In this document: in pieces, positions 19,282 to 30,635 of the stretch
Position numbering within the stretch: the first letter of the stretch is position 1
Layout of the letters: the number at the start of each line of letters is the position of its first letter
Source of the DNA: Azospirillum thermophilum
Lineage (GTDB): Bacteria; Pseudomonadota; Alphaproteobacteria; Azospirillales; Azospirillaceae
Direction of reading: 5' to 3'
Length of the DNA: 64,000 nt
Assembly (NCBI RefSeq): GCF_003130795.1
Contig: NZ_CP029353.1
Location: forward strand, 2,474,984 to 2,538,983
Notes under the pieces: model-generated
Seen by the model: only the letters and a program-made list of their open reading frames with translations
What the model was told of the DNA's origin: nothing
Database searches by the model: none
Position numbers and translations under genes: made by a program

Positions 19282-20013
19282 ATGATCGTGCTGTTCACCG
19301 ATTTCGGGTTGTCCGGCCCCTATACCGGCCAGATGAAGGCGGCGCTGGCGCAGCAGGCGCCCGGACTGCCGGTGATCGACCTGTTCGCCGACGTGCCGGC
19401 CTTCGATCCGCAGCTTTCCGCCTATCTTCTGGCGGCCTACGCCCCGGCCTTCCCGGCGGGCTCGGTCTTCGTCGCCGTTGTCGATCCCGGCGTCGGCACC
19501 GACCGCCGGCCGCTGGTGGTGGAGGCCGACGGACGCCGCTTCGTCGGGCCGGACAACGGCCTGTTCGAGATCGTCCGGCGAAGAGCGGTCCGGTCTACCG
19601 CCTCGGCCATCGGCTGGAGGCCGGAGCGGCTCTCCGCCAGCTTCCACGGACGGGATCTCTTCGCGCCGGTCGCGGCGATGCTGGCGACCGGCCGGCCGGT
19701 GGATCTGGAGCCGCTGGAGACGGGAGCGGACGCGCGGCCGGACTGGCCCGACGATCTGCCGCGCATCGTCTATATCGACGTCTACGGCAACGCGATGACC
19801 GGGCTGCGGGCGGCGACCCTGCCGGCCGATGCGGTGCTGCGCATCGGTGCCCGCGCCGTGCGCCGCGGCCGGACCTTCGCCGACGTGCCGGCCGGCGAGG
19901 CGCTGTGGTACGAGAACTCCAACGGGCTGGCGGAGATCGCCGTCAACCGCGGCCGCGCCGACCGCGCCTTGGGCGTCGCGGTCGGCGCGGCCGTCACGGT
20001 GACAGGGCGCTAG
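19282..20013 (+). CDS. S-adenosylmethionine hydroxide adenosyltransferase (chlorinase/fluorinase family)
   Basis: 243 aa. Members of this family (former DUF62) split SAM to adenosine and methionine with water, while rare relatives use halide. The signatures are LFTDFG at the start, VVDPGVGTDRRPL, VGPDNGLFE and FHGRDLFAPVAA. The 20-odd-residue insertion typical of true fluorinases is not apparent, so hydrolase activity is the safer call. It converges with phoB; the stops overlap by four bases. Confidence 0.88.
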   Translation: MIVLFTDFGLSGPYTGQMKAALAQQAPGLPVIDLFADVPAFDPQLSAYLLAAYAPAFPAGSVFVAVVDPGVGTDRRPLVVEADGRRFVGPDNGLFEIVRRRAVRSTASAIGWRPERLSASFHGRDLFAPVAAMLATGRPVDLEPLETGADARPDWPDDLPRIVYIDVYGNAMTGLRAATLPADAVLRIGARAVRRGRTFADVPAGEALWYENSNGLAEIAVNRGRADRALGVAVGAAVTVTGR

Positions 20014-20714
20014 ATCGTCTTGGTGTCGAGCGCGTAGCCGGCCGAGCGAACCGTGCGGATCAGGTCCAGCTCGGTCTCCTCGTTCAGGGCCTTGCGCAGG
20101 CGGCGGATGTGGACGTCGACCGTGCGCGGCTCGACATAGACGTCGTGGCCCCAGACGAGGTCGAGAAGCTGCTCGCGCGAGAAGACGCGGCCGGGATGCT
20201 GCATGAAATGGCGCAGCAGCCGGAACTCGGTCGGCCCGAGATGGATGTCGCGGCCGTTGCGGCGGACGCGGTGGGCGGCGAGGTCCATCGTCACGTCGGC
20301 GAACTGCAGGGTCTCGTCCGTCATGCCGGGGGCGGAGCGGCGCAGCACCGCCCGCATGCGCGCCACCAGTTCGGTCGGCGAGAAGGGCTTGGTGATGTAG
20401 TCGTCGGCACCGGAATTCAGGCCGCGCACCCGGTCGCCTTCCTCGCCGCGGGCGGTCAGCATGATGATCGGGATGTCGCGGGTCTTGGCATTGCGGCGGA
20501 GCTGGCGGCACACCTCCAGCCCCGACATCAGCGGCAGCATCCAGTCGAGCAGGACGAGGTTCGGCGCCTGTTCGCCGGCCAGCAGCAGGGCCTCCTCGCC
20601 GTCGCTCGCGGCGACCACGCGGAACCCCTCCTTCTCCAGATTGTACTTGAGGAGGGTGACGATGTCCGCCTCGTCCTCGACAACCAGCACAAGGGGCTTC
20701 AGCGCCGAGGTCAT
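20010..20714 (-). CDS. phoB: Phosphate regulon response regulator
   Basis: 234-aa OmpR-type regulator activated by PhoR. The receiver has LVLLDWMLPLMSG (Asp) and DYITKPFSP (Lys). The C-terminal winged helix has LGPTEFRLLRHFMQHPG and VDVHIRRLRKALN. AACGGAGCGGCC precedes the ATG at 20714; upstream in-frame ATGs are less well placed. It is last in the order phoR, pstS, pstC, pstA, pstB, phoB. It should bind the Pho box found before pstS. Confidence 0.95.
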   Translation of the reverse strand: MTSALKPLVLVVEDEADIVTLLKYNLEKEGFRVVAASDGEEALLLAGEQAPNLVLLDWMLPLMSGLEVCRQLRRNAKTRDIPIIMLTARGEEGDRVRGLNSGADDYITKPFSPTELVARMRAVLRRSAPGMTDETLQFADVTMDLAAHRVRRNGRDIHLGPTEFRLLRHFMQHPGRVFSREQLLDLVWGHDVYVEPRTVDVHIRRLRKALNEETELDLIRTVRSAGYALDTKTI

Positions 20715-20787
20715 GGCCGCTCCGTTCATCCCGCGCGCTTCGACGTTACCCAGCATTCCATGCCTCTTCAACATGCTCCATGACGCC

Positions 20788-20808
20788 CCTCCCCCACCGC
20801 GGGGGAGG
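20788..20808 (-). other. Intercistronic hairpin between pstB and phoB
   Basis: CCTCCCCC (20788-20795) and GGGGGAGG (20801-20808) form a perfect 8-bp stem with a five-base loop, 12 bases past the pstB stop. It may reduce read-through or protect the upstream message. There is no uridine run. Confidence 0.55.
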
Positions 20809-20819
20809 AGGAGGGCCGA

Positions 20820-21650
20820 TCAGCCGTACCGGCCGGTGATGTAGCCCTGGGTGCGCTCGTCGCGCGGGTTGGTGAAGATTTCCTCGGTGTCGTCGCACTC
20901 CACCATCTCGCCGAGATGGAAGAAGGCGGTCTTCTGCGAGACGCGGGCCGCCTGCTGCATGTTGTGGGTGACGATGACGATCGTATAGTTCTCGCGCAGC
21001 TCGTCGATCAGTTCCTCGATGTGCGCCGTCGCGATGGGGTCGAGCGCCGAGCAGGGCTCGTCCATCAGGATCACCTCCGGGCTGACGGCGATGGCGCGGG
21101 CGATGCACAGGCGCTGCTGCTGGCCGCCGGACAGGCCGGTGCCGGGCTCGCGCAGGCGGTCCTTCACCTCGTTCCACAGGCCGGCGCGCTGCAGCGACTT
21201 CTGCACCACCTCGTCCAGCTCGTCGCGCTGCGAGGCCAGCCCATGGATGCGCGGGCCGTAGGCGATGTTGTCGTAGATCGACTTGGGGAAGGGGTTCGGC
21301 TTCTGGAACACCATGCCGACGCGGGCGCGGAGCTGGACCGCGTCGATGCCCTTGCCGTAGATGTCCTCGCCGTCCAGCGCGATCAGCCCTTCGACGCGGC
21401 AGTTCTCGATGGTGTCGTTCATGCGGTTCAGGCAGCGCAGGAACGTCGACTTGCCGCAGCCCGACGGGCCGATCAGGGCCAGGACCTTGTTCTCCTGGAT
21501 CTCCAGGTTGATGCCCTTCAGCGCCTGCTTGGCGCCGTAGAACACCTTCACGTCGCGGGCGACCATCTTGACGCCGGCCATGGTTTCTCCCTGGGCGCGG
21601 GCAGCGGTGTTGGGCTGCGAACCGGACTGCATCTGGGTCATCACGTTCAT
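20820..21650 (-). CDS. pstB: Phosphate ABC transporter, ATP-binding protein
   Basis: 276 aa. It energises high-affinity phosphate import. The motifs are Walker [11 protein letters not shown]-loop VFQKPNPFP (the PstB hallmark), signature [16 protein letters not shown] and Walker [14 protein letters not shown]. An N-terminal extension of about 25 residues precedes the domain; an ATG nearer to it ([11 protein letters not shown], 21581) is an alternative start. It follows pstA with a three-base gap. Confidence 0.96.
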   Translation of the reverse strand: MNVMTQMQSGSQPNTAARAQGETMAGVKMVARDVKVFYGAKQALKGINLEIQENKVLALIGPSGCGKSTFLRCLNRMNDTIENCRVEGLIALDGEDIYGKGIDAVQLRARVGMVFQKPNPFPKSIYDNIAYGPRIHGLASQRDELDEVVQKSLQRAGLWNEVKDRLREPGTGLSGGQQQRLCIARAIAVSPEVILMDEPCSALDPIATAHIEELIDELRENYTIVIVTHNMQQAARVSQKTAFFHLGEMVECDDTEEIFTNPRDERTQGYITGRYG

Positions 21651-21653
21651 GAC

Positions 21654-22952
21654 TTACCACCGCCTCTCGAATTTCTTGCGCAGGTACACGGCCAGACCGT
21701 TCATCAGGATCAGGAACCCGAGCAGGATCATGATCGCGGCCGAGGTGCGTTCGGTGAAGGCCCGCTCGGGGCTGTCCGCCCACATGTAGATCTGCACGGG
21801 CAGCACGGTCGCGCTGTCGGTCCAGCCATGCGGGATGTCGACGATGAAGGCGACCATGCCGATCATCAGCAGCGGCGCCGTCTCGCCGAGCGCACGGGCC
21901 ATGCCGATGATGGTGCCGGTCAGGATGCCGGGCAGCGCCAGCGGCAGGACATGGTGGGTCACCGTCTGCAGCGGAGAGGCGCCGATCCCCAGCGCCGCCT
22001 CGCGGATCGAGGGCGGCACCGACTTCAGGGCGACCCGGGCGGAGATGATGATGACCGGCAGGGTCATCAGCGCCATCACCAGGCCGCCGACCACCGGGGC
22101 CGAGCGGGTCATCCCGAAGAAGCCGAGGAAGACCGCCAGGCCGAGCAGGCCGAAGATGATGGACGGCACCGCGGCGAGGTTGTTGATGTTCACCTCGATC
22201 AGGTCGGTCCACTTGTTCTTCGGCGCGAACTCCTCCAGGTAGACTGCGGCGGCGACGCCGATCGGCACCGACAGGATCATCGTCACCGACAGCATCAGCA
22301 GGGAGCCGACGATGGCGCCCCAGATGCCGGCCTGTTCCGCCTCGCGGCTGTCGCCGGCGGAGAACAGGGTGGTGTTGAAGCTCTGCACCAACGAGCCCTT
22401 GGCCGTCAGCGCGTCGATGGCGGCGATCTTCACGTCGCTCAGCCGGCGCTCGGCCTCCGGCACATCGCGGCGGAAATAGCCCTTCATGAACTGGTCCACC
22501 TCGTCGTCGGCACGGACCCAGATGGTCTGGGTGGTGCCGACCACCGCCGGATTGCGGGCGACGAAGGCCTCCAGCTCGTAAGGAGCCCCGGAGGACAGCA
22601 GGTCGTTCAGCTGCCGGCGGCTGGACCGGTCGGCGACGTCCGGAAGCTGGGCGTAGAGCGCCTGGCGCAGGAGCGGCATGAAGTTGCGCTCCTCCACCTG
22701 GGCCTTGTCCAGCGTCACCTCCAGCCGGAGCTGGGTCTGCCAGAAGGCGGTGTAGCCCTTGGTGACGATGGAGCCCAGCAGGATCACCAGCATCAGCGAG
22801 GCGATACCCACCGCGGCGATGCCGGCCATCTTGAAGCGCCGCTCGGCGGCGTAGCGGGCCTTCAGGCGGCGGGTGAACTCCTCGCTCTGGTAGCGAGACT
22901 TCGAAACGGCGACCGACATGGCCCGCGTATCCTGTTGCACGAGGTCAGTCAT
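21654..22952 (-). CDS. pstA: Phosphate ABC transporter permease (long form with DUF3333)
   Basis: 432-aa inner-membrane permease. The N-terminal 200 residues form the DUF3333 region of long alphaproteobacterial PstA, with one membrane segment and a large periplasmic part (...SRYQSEEFTRRLKARYAAERR). The C-terminal half holds the usual membrane segments and the EAA-type loop IREAALGIGASPLQTVTHHV. The ATG at 22952 overlaps the pstC stop by eight bases; MSVAVSK 11 codons later is an alternative. Confidence 0.94.
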   Translation of the reverse strand: MTDLVQQDTRAMSVAVSKSRYQSEEFTRRLKARYAAERRFKMAGIAAVGIASLMLVILLGSIVTKGYTAFWQTQLRLEVTLDKAQVEERNFMPLLRQALYAQLPDVADRSSRRQLNDLLSSGAPYELEAFVARNPAVVGTTQTIWVRADDEVDQFMKGYFRRDVPEAERRLSDVKIAAIDALTAKGSLVQSFNTTLFSAGDSREAEQAGIWGAIVGSLLMLSVTMILSVPIGVAAAVYLEEFAPKNKWTDLIEVNINNLAAVPSIIFGLLGLAVFLGFFGMTRSAPVVGGLVMALMTLPVIIISARVALKSVPPSIREAALGIGASPLQTVTHHVLPLALPGILTGTIIGMARALGETAPLLMIGMVAFIVDIPHGWTDSATVLPVQIYMWADSPERAFTERTSAAIMILLGFLILMNGLAVYLRKKFERRW

Positions 22953-24327
22953 ATTTCTCTCGATACTTCTGGACCACCCGCAGGGCGACCACGTTGAGGC
23001 AGAGAGTGACGGCGAACAGCACGAGGCCAAGGCCGAAGGCCGAAAGCGTCTTGGGGCTGTCGAACTCCTGGTCGCCGACCAGCAGCGTGGCGATCTGGGT
23101 CGTCACGGTGGTCACGGCTTCCAGGGGGTTGGCGGTGAGGTTGGCGGTCAGGCCGGACGCCATGGTGACGATCATCGTCTCGCCGATGGCGCGGCTGACG
23201 GCCAGCATGATGGCGGCGACGATGCCCGGCAGGGCCGCCGGCATCACCACCTGCCGGATGGTCTCCGACTTGGTGGCGCCCAGCCCGTAGGAGCCGTCGC
23301 GCAGGGACTGCGGCACCGCGTTGATGACGTCGTCGGACAGCGAGCTGACGAAGGGGATGATCATCACCCCCATCACGACGCCGGCGGCGAGCGCCGATTC
23401 CGAGCTGACGCCGAGGCCGAGGCTCTGCCCGACCGACCGCACGAAGGGTGCCATGGTCAGGGCGGCGAAGAAGCCGTAGACCACCGTCGGGATGCCGGCC
23501 AGGATCTCCAGGATCGGCTTCAGCCAGGAACGGACGCGCGGGTTGGCGTATTCCGACATGTAGACCGCCGCCATCAGTCCGACCGGGACCGCCACGACCA
23601 TGGCGATGACGGTGATCAGCAGCGTGCCGGTGAAGAGCGGGATGGCGCCGAAGGAGCCGGAGGAGCCCACCTGATCGGCGCGCATGGCCATCTGCGGGCT
23701 CCAGTGCGTGCCGAGCAGGAAGTCCAGCGGCGACACCACCGTGAAGAAACGCAGCGCCTCGAACAGCAGCGACATCACGATGCCGACCGTGGTCAGGATC
23801 GCGACCAGGGAGCAGAGAACGAGCAGGATGCTCACAACCCGCTCTACCTGATTGCGGGCGCGCAGCGACGGCACGATGCGTTGCCGGCCATAGGCGAGCC
23901 CGGCGACGGCAAGGCAGGTCCCGATCGCCAGGAGCGACCAGTCGGCGATGGCATGCAGGCTGTTGTAATGTGCCGCCGCGGCATGGACCGCCGGGTCGGA
24001 GTCGTGACCGGTGGAGATGCCGTGGGCGAGGTTGAGGATGTCGGCCTTCAGGAGGCTCAGCGACTGCGTATCGCCGGTGGTCAGGCGGTCCGGCAGGCTC
24101 GCCAGGACCATCTGCATGACCAGCCATCCTTCCGACGCCGTCCACAGGACAAACAGCAGAAGGGCCGGGAGTCCGGCCCAGAGCGCCACGTAGAAGCCAT
24201 GGTAGGACGGCACCGAGTGCAATTCCGCGATGCGTCCACCGACCGAAGCGGCGGCGCGCGACCGGCCCGCCTGGAAGCCGATCACGGTAAGCAGGGCCAG
24301 GATCAGGACAAGGACTGTGAGCTGCAT
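22945..24327 (-). CDS. pstC: Phosphate ABC transporter permease (long form)
   Basis: 460-aa inner-membrane permease paired with PstA. It is longer than E. coli PstC because of an N-terminal extension with several membrane segments and a loop (about residues 1-150). The conserved C-terminal region has VYMSEYANPRVRSWLKPILE, LAGIPTVVYGFFA and the EAA loop LRDGSYGLGATKSETIRQVV. It lies 94 bases after pstS, with a hairpin between, and overlaps pstA. Confidence 0.95.
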   Translation of the reverse strand: MQLTVLVLILALLTVIGFQAGRSRAAASVGGRIAELHSVPSYHGFYVALWAGLPALLLFVLWTASEGWLVMQMVLASLPDRLTTGDTQSLSLLKADILNLAHGISTGHDSDPAVHAAAAHYNSLHAIADWSLLAIGTCLAVAGLAYGRQRIVPSLRARNQVERVVSILLVLCSLVAILTTVGIVMSLLFEALRFFTVVSPLDFLLGTHWSPQMAMRADQVGSSGSFGAIPLFTGTLLITVIAMVVAVPVGLMAAVYMSEYANPRVRSWLKPILEILAGIPTVVYGFFAALTMAPFVRSVGQSLGLGVSSESALAAGVVMGVMIIPFVSSLSDDVINAVPQSLRDGSYGLGATKSETIRQVVMPAALPGIVAAIMLAVSRAIGETMIVTMASGLTANLTANPLEAVTTVTTQIATLLVGDQEFDSPKTLSAFGLGLVLFAVTLCLNVVALRVVQKYREKYD

Positions 24328-24379
24328 GCGAGACCGCCGGATCGGGGCTGGGATTGGGCGCTCATAGCACGAAACGGAC

Positions 24380-24407
24380 GTCGGCGGCCTCTTGCAAGAC
24401 CGCCGAC
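24380..24407 (-). other. Intercistronic hairpin between pstS and pstC
   Basis: GTCGGCGG (24380-24387) pairs with CCGCCGAC (24400-24407); inside it the palindrome TCTTGCAAGA extends the stem. It lies shortly after the pstS stop. Such structures often protect the binding-protein message so that PstS is made in excess over the permease. Confidence 0.6.
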
Positions 24408-24421
24408 GCCGCCATGCAGGA

Positions 24422-25465
24422 TCAGAGCTGCAGCGGGGTCAGGTTGACCGCCGAGACACGGGCCGACTCGCGGACGTCCTTCGGCTCGGGGATCAGGCCC
24501 TTGTCGGCCAGATACCCCTCGTCGCCCATCGCGCGCTCCGAGGTGTACTCGGCGATGAACTCGCGGATGCCGGGGATCACGCCGACATGGGCGTTCTTCA
24601 CGTAGACGTAGAGGGCGCGGGCGACCTCGTACTTGCCGCTGGCGACGTTCTCGGCCGTCAGCGTCACGCCGTCCATCTTGGCGGCCTGCAGCTTGTCGCG
24701 GTTCTGGTCGAGGTAGCTGTAGCCGAACACGCCGAAGGCGGACGGGTTGGCGGTCAGCTTCTGGACGATCAGGTTGTCGTTCTCACCGGCCTCGATATAG
24801 CCGCCGTCCTCGCGCACGGCCATGCAGGCCTTCTCGCGCGCCTTCTCGTCGGCGACCAGCGCCTTGACCTCGGCCACCTTCTTGCAGCCTTCGAGCATCA
24901 CCAGCTCGTTGAAGCTGTCGCGGGTACCGGACGTCGGCGGCGGGCCCAGCACCTCGATCTCGTTGGCCGGCAGCTTCGGGTCGATGTCCGACCACTTCTT
25001 GTAGGGGTTGGCGACCATCTTGCCGTTGACCGGCACTTCCTTGGCCAGCGCCTTCCACAGGACCTCGGTGCCCAGCGCGACTTCCGGAGCCTTCTTGGAA
25101 TAGGCCAGGGCGATGCCGTCGAAGCCGATCTTCAGCTCGGTGATCTGCGTGACGCCGTTGGCGGCGCACTGCTCGACCTCGGACTTCTTGATGCGGCGCG
25201 AGGCGTTGGCGATGTCCGGGTGGCCCGGGCCAACGCCGGCGCAGAACAGCTTCAGGCCGCCGCCGGTGCCGGTCGACTCGACCACCGGGGTCTTGAACTT
25301 GCCGCCCTTGCCGAATGCCTCGGCCACGGCGGTGGTGAAGGGGAACACCGTCGAAGAACCGACGGCACGGATCTGGTCGCGCGACTGGGCGGACGCGCTG
25401 CCGGCGAAGGCGGCGGTCAGGGCCACGGCAGCGGCCGCGGTCAGGGCGAGCTTCCTGGTGTTCAC
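24422..25465 (-). CDS. pstS: Phosphate ABC transporter substrate-binding protein
   Basis: 347-aa periplasmic phosphate-binding protein. A signal peptide ends near GSASAQ. Phosphate ligands are visible in RAVGSSTVFPFTTAVAE, in ESTGTGGG and in PPTSGTRDSFNE. A GTG start at 25465 is preceded by GGAGGGATTTCAC. It is first in the pst operon, directly behind a Pho box. The following hairpin suggests higher expression than the rest of the transporter. Confidence 0.95.
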   Translation of the reverse strand: MNTRKLALTAAAAVALTAAFAGSASAQSRDQIRAVGSSTVFPFTTAVAEAFGKGGKFKTPVVESTGTGGGLKLFCAGVGPGHPDIANASRRIKKSEVEQCAANGVTQITELKIGFDGIALAYSKKAPEVALGTEVLWKALAKEVPVNGKMVANPYKKWSDIDPKLPANEIEVLGPPPTSGTRDSFNELVMLEGCKKVAEVKALVADEKAREKACMAVREDGGYIEAGENDNLIVQKLTANPSAFGVFGYSYLDQNRDKLQAAKMDGVTLTAENVASGKYEVARALYVYVKNAHVGVIPGIREFIAEYTSERAMGDEGYLADKGLIPEPKDVRESARVSAVNLTPLQL

Positions 25466-25559
25466 GTGAAATCCCTCCGATGAACCAATGCACCGGCGGG
25501 GCATCGTCTCCGGCCCGCGCCGTCGGGCGATCAATTTGTGACCGATCGCTTGCGGGCGG

Positions 25560-25615
25560 ACATTAGTCGGGCAGGGAGACGCAATGATTACAGTTCCATG
25601 ACCGTTTCATGACAG
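25560..25615 (-). promoter_or_regulatory. Pho box (three 11-bp repeats) and -10 element of pstS
   Basis: Read on the minus strand, three 11-base units follow one another: CTGTCATGAAA (25615-25605), CGGTCATGGAA (25604-25594) and CTGTAATCATT (25593-25583). The spacing and the CTGTCAT core match the PhoB binding repeat. TAATGT (25565-25560) lies 17 bases further on as a -10, so the box takes the place of a -35, as at other PhoB-activated promoters. The pstS start is about 95 bases beyond. Confidence 0.85.
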
Positions 25616-25642
25616 CGCCCGCCGGCCGGCGCGGCAGCCGGA

Positions 25643-27196
25643 TCACCCCGTCTTCCGGCGGGCCGAAGCCTCCGCCTGCTCCTCGGCGGCGGGCAGATAG
25701 ACGGTGAAGGTGCTGCCGACCCCGACCTCGCTCTCGATCGTCAGACGGCCCCGGTGGCGGTTCAGGATGTGCTTGACGATGGCCAGCCCCAGGCCGGTGC
25801 CGCCCATGGCGCGCGACCGCGCGGCGTCGACGCGGTAGAACCGCTCGGTCAGGCGGGGAAGATGGGTCCGCGCGATCCCCTCGCCCCGGTCGCGCACCGC
25901 CACGGCGACCAGCGGCTGCCCACGACCGCCCCGCCGCGAGCCACCGGGAAAGCCGACCACGGCGCCGTCCGCCAGCGTGACGGAGATCGTCACCTCTGTC
26001 CCTTCCCGCGCGTACTTGATCGCATTGCTGACGAGGTTCTGGAAGACTTGCGTCAACTGGTCGGCATCGCCGGCCACCGGCGGCAGCTCGTCCGGTGCTT
26101 CCAGCCGCAGGCGGATGTCGCGGGCGGCGGCCTTCAGCTCCAGCGCTGCGACGACGTGGTCGACCTGCTCCAGCACGTCCACCCGGTCGGCCGGCGGCAT
26201 ATGCTCGTCCAGCTCGATCCGCGAGAGGGAGAGCAGATCGTTGACCAGCCGGGTCATCCGGCTCGCCTGGTCGTGCATGATCGACAGGAATCGCTCCTGC
26301 GCCTCCGGATCGTCGCGGGCGGGGCCGCGCAGCGTCTCGATGAAGCCCAGCAGGGAGGAGAGCGGCGTGCGCAGCTCGTGGCTGGCATTGGCGATGAAGT
26401 CGGCGCGCATCTGCTCCGACCGGCGGGCCGCGGTGACGTCGTGAAGCGTCAGGATCGCCATGCGCACCGTCTCGCCCGGCAGCGCCGCCGGCAGCCCGGT
26501 GCCGCCGGGCTCCTCCGCACCGCCGGGAACCGGGTCGAGGCGGCGCCGGAAGGGCTTCACCTGCACCTCGAACATCCGTTCCACCGGGACCGGCAGGGTG
26601 AACTCCACGACGCGCGAGGCGGCGCCGCGCAGCACGGCATCCACCGCCTCCAGCACCTTGGGATTGCGCAGCGAGGCGGCGAGGTCGCGGCCGACCACCC
26701 GCTCGCCGAACAGGCCGCGGGCCGCCAGGTTGGCGCGGGTAACCTGCCGCTCGCCGTCGACAAGCACCAGCGGGTCGTGCAGGGCATCGAGGATCGAGTC
26801 GTTGGCGTCGATCTGCGCCTGCACCCGTTCCACCCGGCGGGCCATCGTCCGGTAGAGCCGCAGCGCCGCGAGAACCTGCGACCGCGCCGTCACCGTCAAC
26901 CGGCCGGGAGGAAGCGCCGCGCTGCCGGTCTCCGCCAGTTGCGTCACGCAGTCGGCGATCCGCGCCGCCTCCTCCCGCGACGCCCGGACCAGCAATGCCA
27001 TGCCGGCCGCCGCGACCAGGGCGCCGAACAGCGCCGCCGGCAGCGACACCACGCCACGCCCGACCAGCATTCCCAGCGCCACCGCCAGCGGGGCGAGCAG
27101 CAGCGCGAAGGCGACCAGGAAGCGGGCGGGCGGCAGTCCCTTGAGGACCTCCCTGATCGACAGAAACTCCCGGGTGGGCATGGGCGGCAACGGCAT
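25643..27196 (-). CDS. phoR: Phosphate regulon sensor histidine kinase
   Basis: 517-aa inner-membrane kinase for PhoB. Two N-terminal membrane segments (about residues 25-70) are followed by a PAS domain (ILDALHDPLVLVDGERQVTRAN), the H box FIANASHELRTPLSSLLG, the N box QNLVSNAIKYA and G boxes DRGEGI and GTGLGLAI. It precedes pstS in the same direction but is separated by the pst promoter, so it is transcribed on its own or reads through. Another in-frame ATG lies five codons in (27181). Confidence 0.93.
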   Translation of the reverse strand: MPLPPMPTREFLSIREVLKGLPPARFLVAFALLLAPLAVALGMLVGRGVVSLPAALFGALVAAAGMALLVRASREEAARIADCVTQLAETGSAALPPGRLTVTARSQVLAALRLYRTMARRVERVQAQIDANDSILDALHDPLVLVDGERQVTRANLAARGLFGERVVGRDLAASLRNPKVLEAVDAVLRGAASRVVEFTLPVPVERMFEVQVKPFRRRLDPVPGGAEEPGGTGLPAALPGETVRMAILTLHDVTAARRSEQMRADFIANASHELRTPLSSLLGFIETLRGPARDDPEAQERFLSIMHDQASRMTRLVNDLLSLSRIELDEHMPPADRVDVLEQVDHVVAALELKAAARDIRLRLEAPDELPPVAGDADQLTQVFQNLVSNAIKYAREGTEVTISVTLADGAVVGFPGGSRRGGRGQPLVAVAVRDRGEGIARTHLPRLTERFYRVDAARSRAMGGTGLGLAIVKHILNRHRGRLTIESEVGVGSTFTVYLPAAEEQAEASARRKTG

Positions 27197-27266
27197 CCGG
27201 ATCGAGGGGAGACGGCAGGTTCAACGGACCAACTTACACCATCCCGAGTCGCCGCGCGCGCCGGTC

Positions 27267-27320
27267 ACAAAAGATTAATCGCCCCGGCAGCGAACGGGAG
27301 CACCCGCCGCGGCCGGGGCG
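27267..27320 (-). terminator. Probable terminator of maeB
   Basis: On the minus strand CGCCCCGGC and GCCGGGGCG form a 9-bp stem (27312-27320 with 27280-27288) around a long loop, followed by ATTAATCTTTT. It lies just past the maeB stop. Confidence 0.55.
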
Positions 27321-27327
27321 GAAGGTC

Positions 27328-29592
<2,265 letters not shown>

Positions 29593-29670
29593 GGATATCG
29601 TGTTCCTCAAGGGGGAGTGCTGATGCTCCGCCGGTCGTTGTGGGAGTCCCATGCCGACGGTGGGGGCGGG

Positions 29671-29733
29671 ATGTTAGCCGTGCCGGAAGCGCTCCGCCAA
29701 GGGGGCACGATCAGACGATCGTACGAATCGTGC
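29671..29733 (-). promoter_or_regulatory. maeB promoter with a nested palindromic operator upstream
   Basis: Minus-strand TTGGCG (29700-29695) and TAACAT (29676-29671) are 18 bases apart and point at maeB. Immediately upstream, GCACGAT (29705-29711) and ATCGTGC (29727-29733) form an inverted repeat whose centre holds a second palindrome, ACGATCGT (29715-29722). The nested dyad is centred near -55, where an activator would bind. Confidence 0.55.
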
Positions 29734-29784
29734 AAAAAAATGGCCCGGCGCGACATTTCGGACCACCGAAACCGCGCCGGGCCA
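29734..29784 (-). terminator. Rho-independent terminator of the creatininase-family gene
   Basis: A 12-bp perfect outer stem (TGGCCCGGCGCG, 29741-29752, with CGCGCCGGGCCA, 29773-29784) has an inner TTTCGG/CCGAAA extension, then seven uridines on the minus strand. It starts 14 bases after the gene's stop. Confidence 0.93.
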
Positions 29785-29798
29785 CCCCCGGGCTCCGC

Positions 29799-30545
29799 TC
29801 ACGCCTCGGCGAGGAAGGTGGTGTACTGCTTCGCGATCGCCTCGACCGCCGCATCGTACAGGCGCTTGCCGTGCTCCGGCGTCGCGAGGCCGGGGGCGGA
29901 GCCGATGCGCCCGTCGGGATAGCGGCGGCGGAAGTCGCGGGCGTCGTAGAAGCTGCCGGCCGGGGCCTGCTCCGGCTCCATGGCGGCGGTCTTGATCGAG
30001 TCGGGATAGGCATATTGCGTCACCGACACCTCGCTGGGTGTGGCGTGCGAGCCCTCCTTGCCCTGGAACAGCTCGCGGGACAGGCGGCCGATCTCGGCAT
30101 TCTCCCACCAGTTGACCAGCGTGCAGCGCAGGTCCGGCGCGTCGCGGCCGCGCAGGGCGCGCTGCTCGGCATAGACCTCGTAGAAGGCGGCGCGCAGCGT
30201 GGCGACGTTGCCGCCATGGCCGTTGACGAAGAAGAAGCGCTGGAACCCGTGCTCCGCCAGCGACCCCACATAGTCGCGCACCAGCGCGATCAGGGTGGAG
30301 GGCTTCAGCGTCATCGAGCCGGGGAATTCCATGTGATGGACCGCCATGCCCACGGGGATCGTCGGACCGACCAGCGCGCCGGTCGCCTCCCCCACCCCGC
30401 GGGCGATCACCTCGGCGCAGATGGCGTCGGTCCCGACCAGCCCGTTCGGTCCGTGCTGCTCGGTGGAGCCGATGGGCATGATGATGCCCCTGGACGTCTT
30501 CAGATAGGCCTCGACCTCGACCCAGGTGGTGAGATGCAGTTGCAC
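29799..30545 (-). CDS. Creatininase-family amidohydrolase
   Basis: 248 aa. Metal-dependent cyclic amide hydrolase family, with the signature MPIGSTEQHGPNGLVGTD (Glu and His metal ligands) and NGHGGN. Known members act on creatinine, formamide-type pathway intermediates or mycofactocin precursors; the substrate here cannot be told. The GTG start at 30545 is chosen because AAGGAAC precedes it and the known N-terminus (HLTTWVEVEAYL) follows. It stands alone with its own strong terminator. Confidence 0.87.
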   Translation of the reverse strand: MQLHLTTWVEVEAYLKTSRGIIMPIGSTEQHGPNGLVGTDAICAEVIARGVGEATGALVGPTIPVGMAVHHMEFPGSMTLKPSTLIALVRDYVGSLAEHGFQRFFFVNGHGGNVATLRAAFYEVYAEQRALRGRDAPDLRCTLVNWWENAEIGRLSRELFQGKEGSHATPSEVSVTQYAYPDSIKTAAMEPEQAPAGSFYDARDFRRRYPDGRIGSAPGLATPEHGKRLYDAAVEAIAKQYTTFLAEA

Positions 30546-30635
30546 GGCGGCTGTTCCTTCGGTGTCGGGATGTCCTGCGGACCATCTTAGGGTCCGTCCC
30601 GCCCGCGGCAACCGGCGTCTTGGGCGGAACCGCCC

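Noticed and set aside
19282..20013. A fluorinase or chlorinase assignment for the SAM-splitting enzyme
   Set aside because: The halide-specific insertion loop is not apparent; the common hydroxide-using type fits better.
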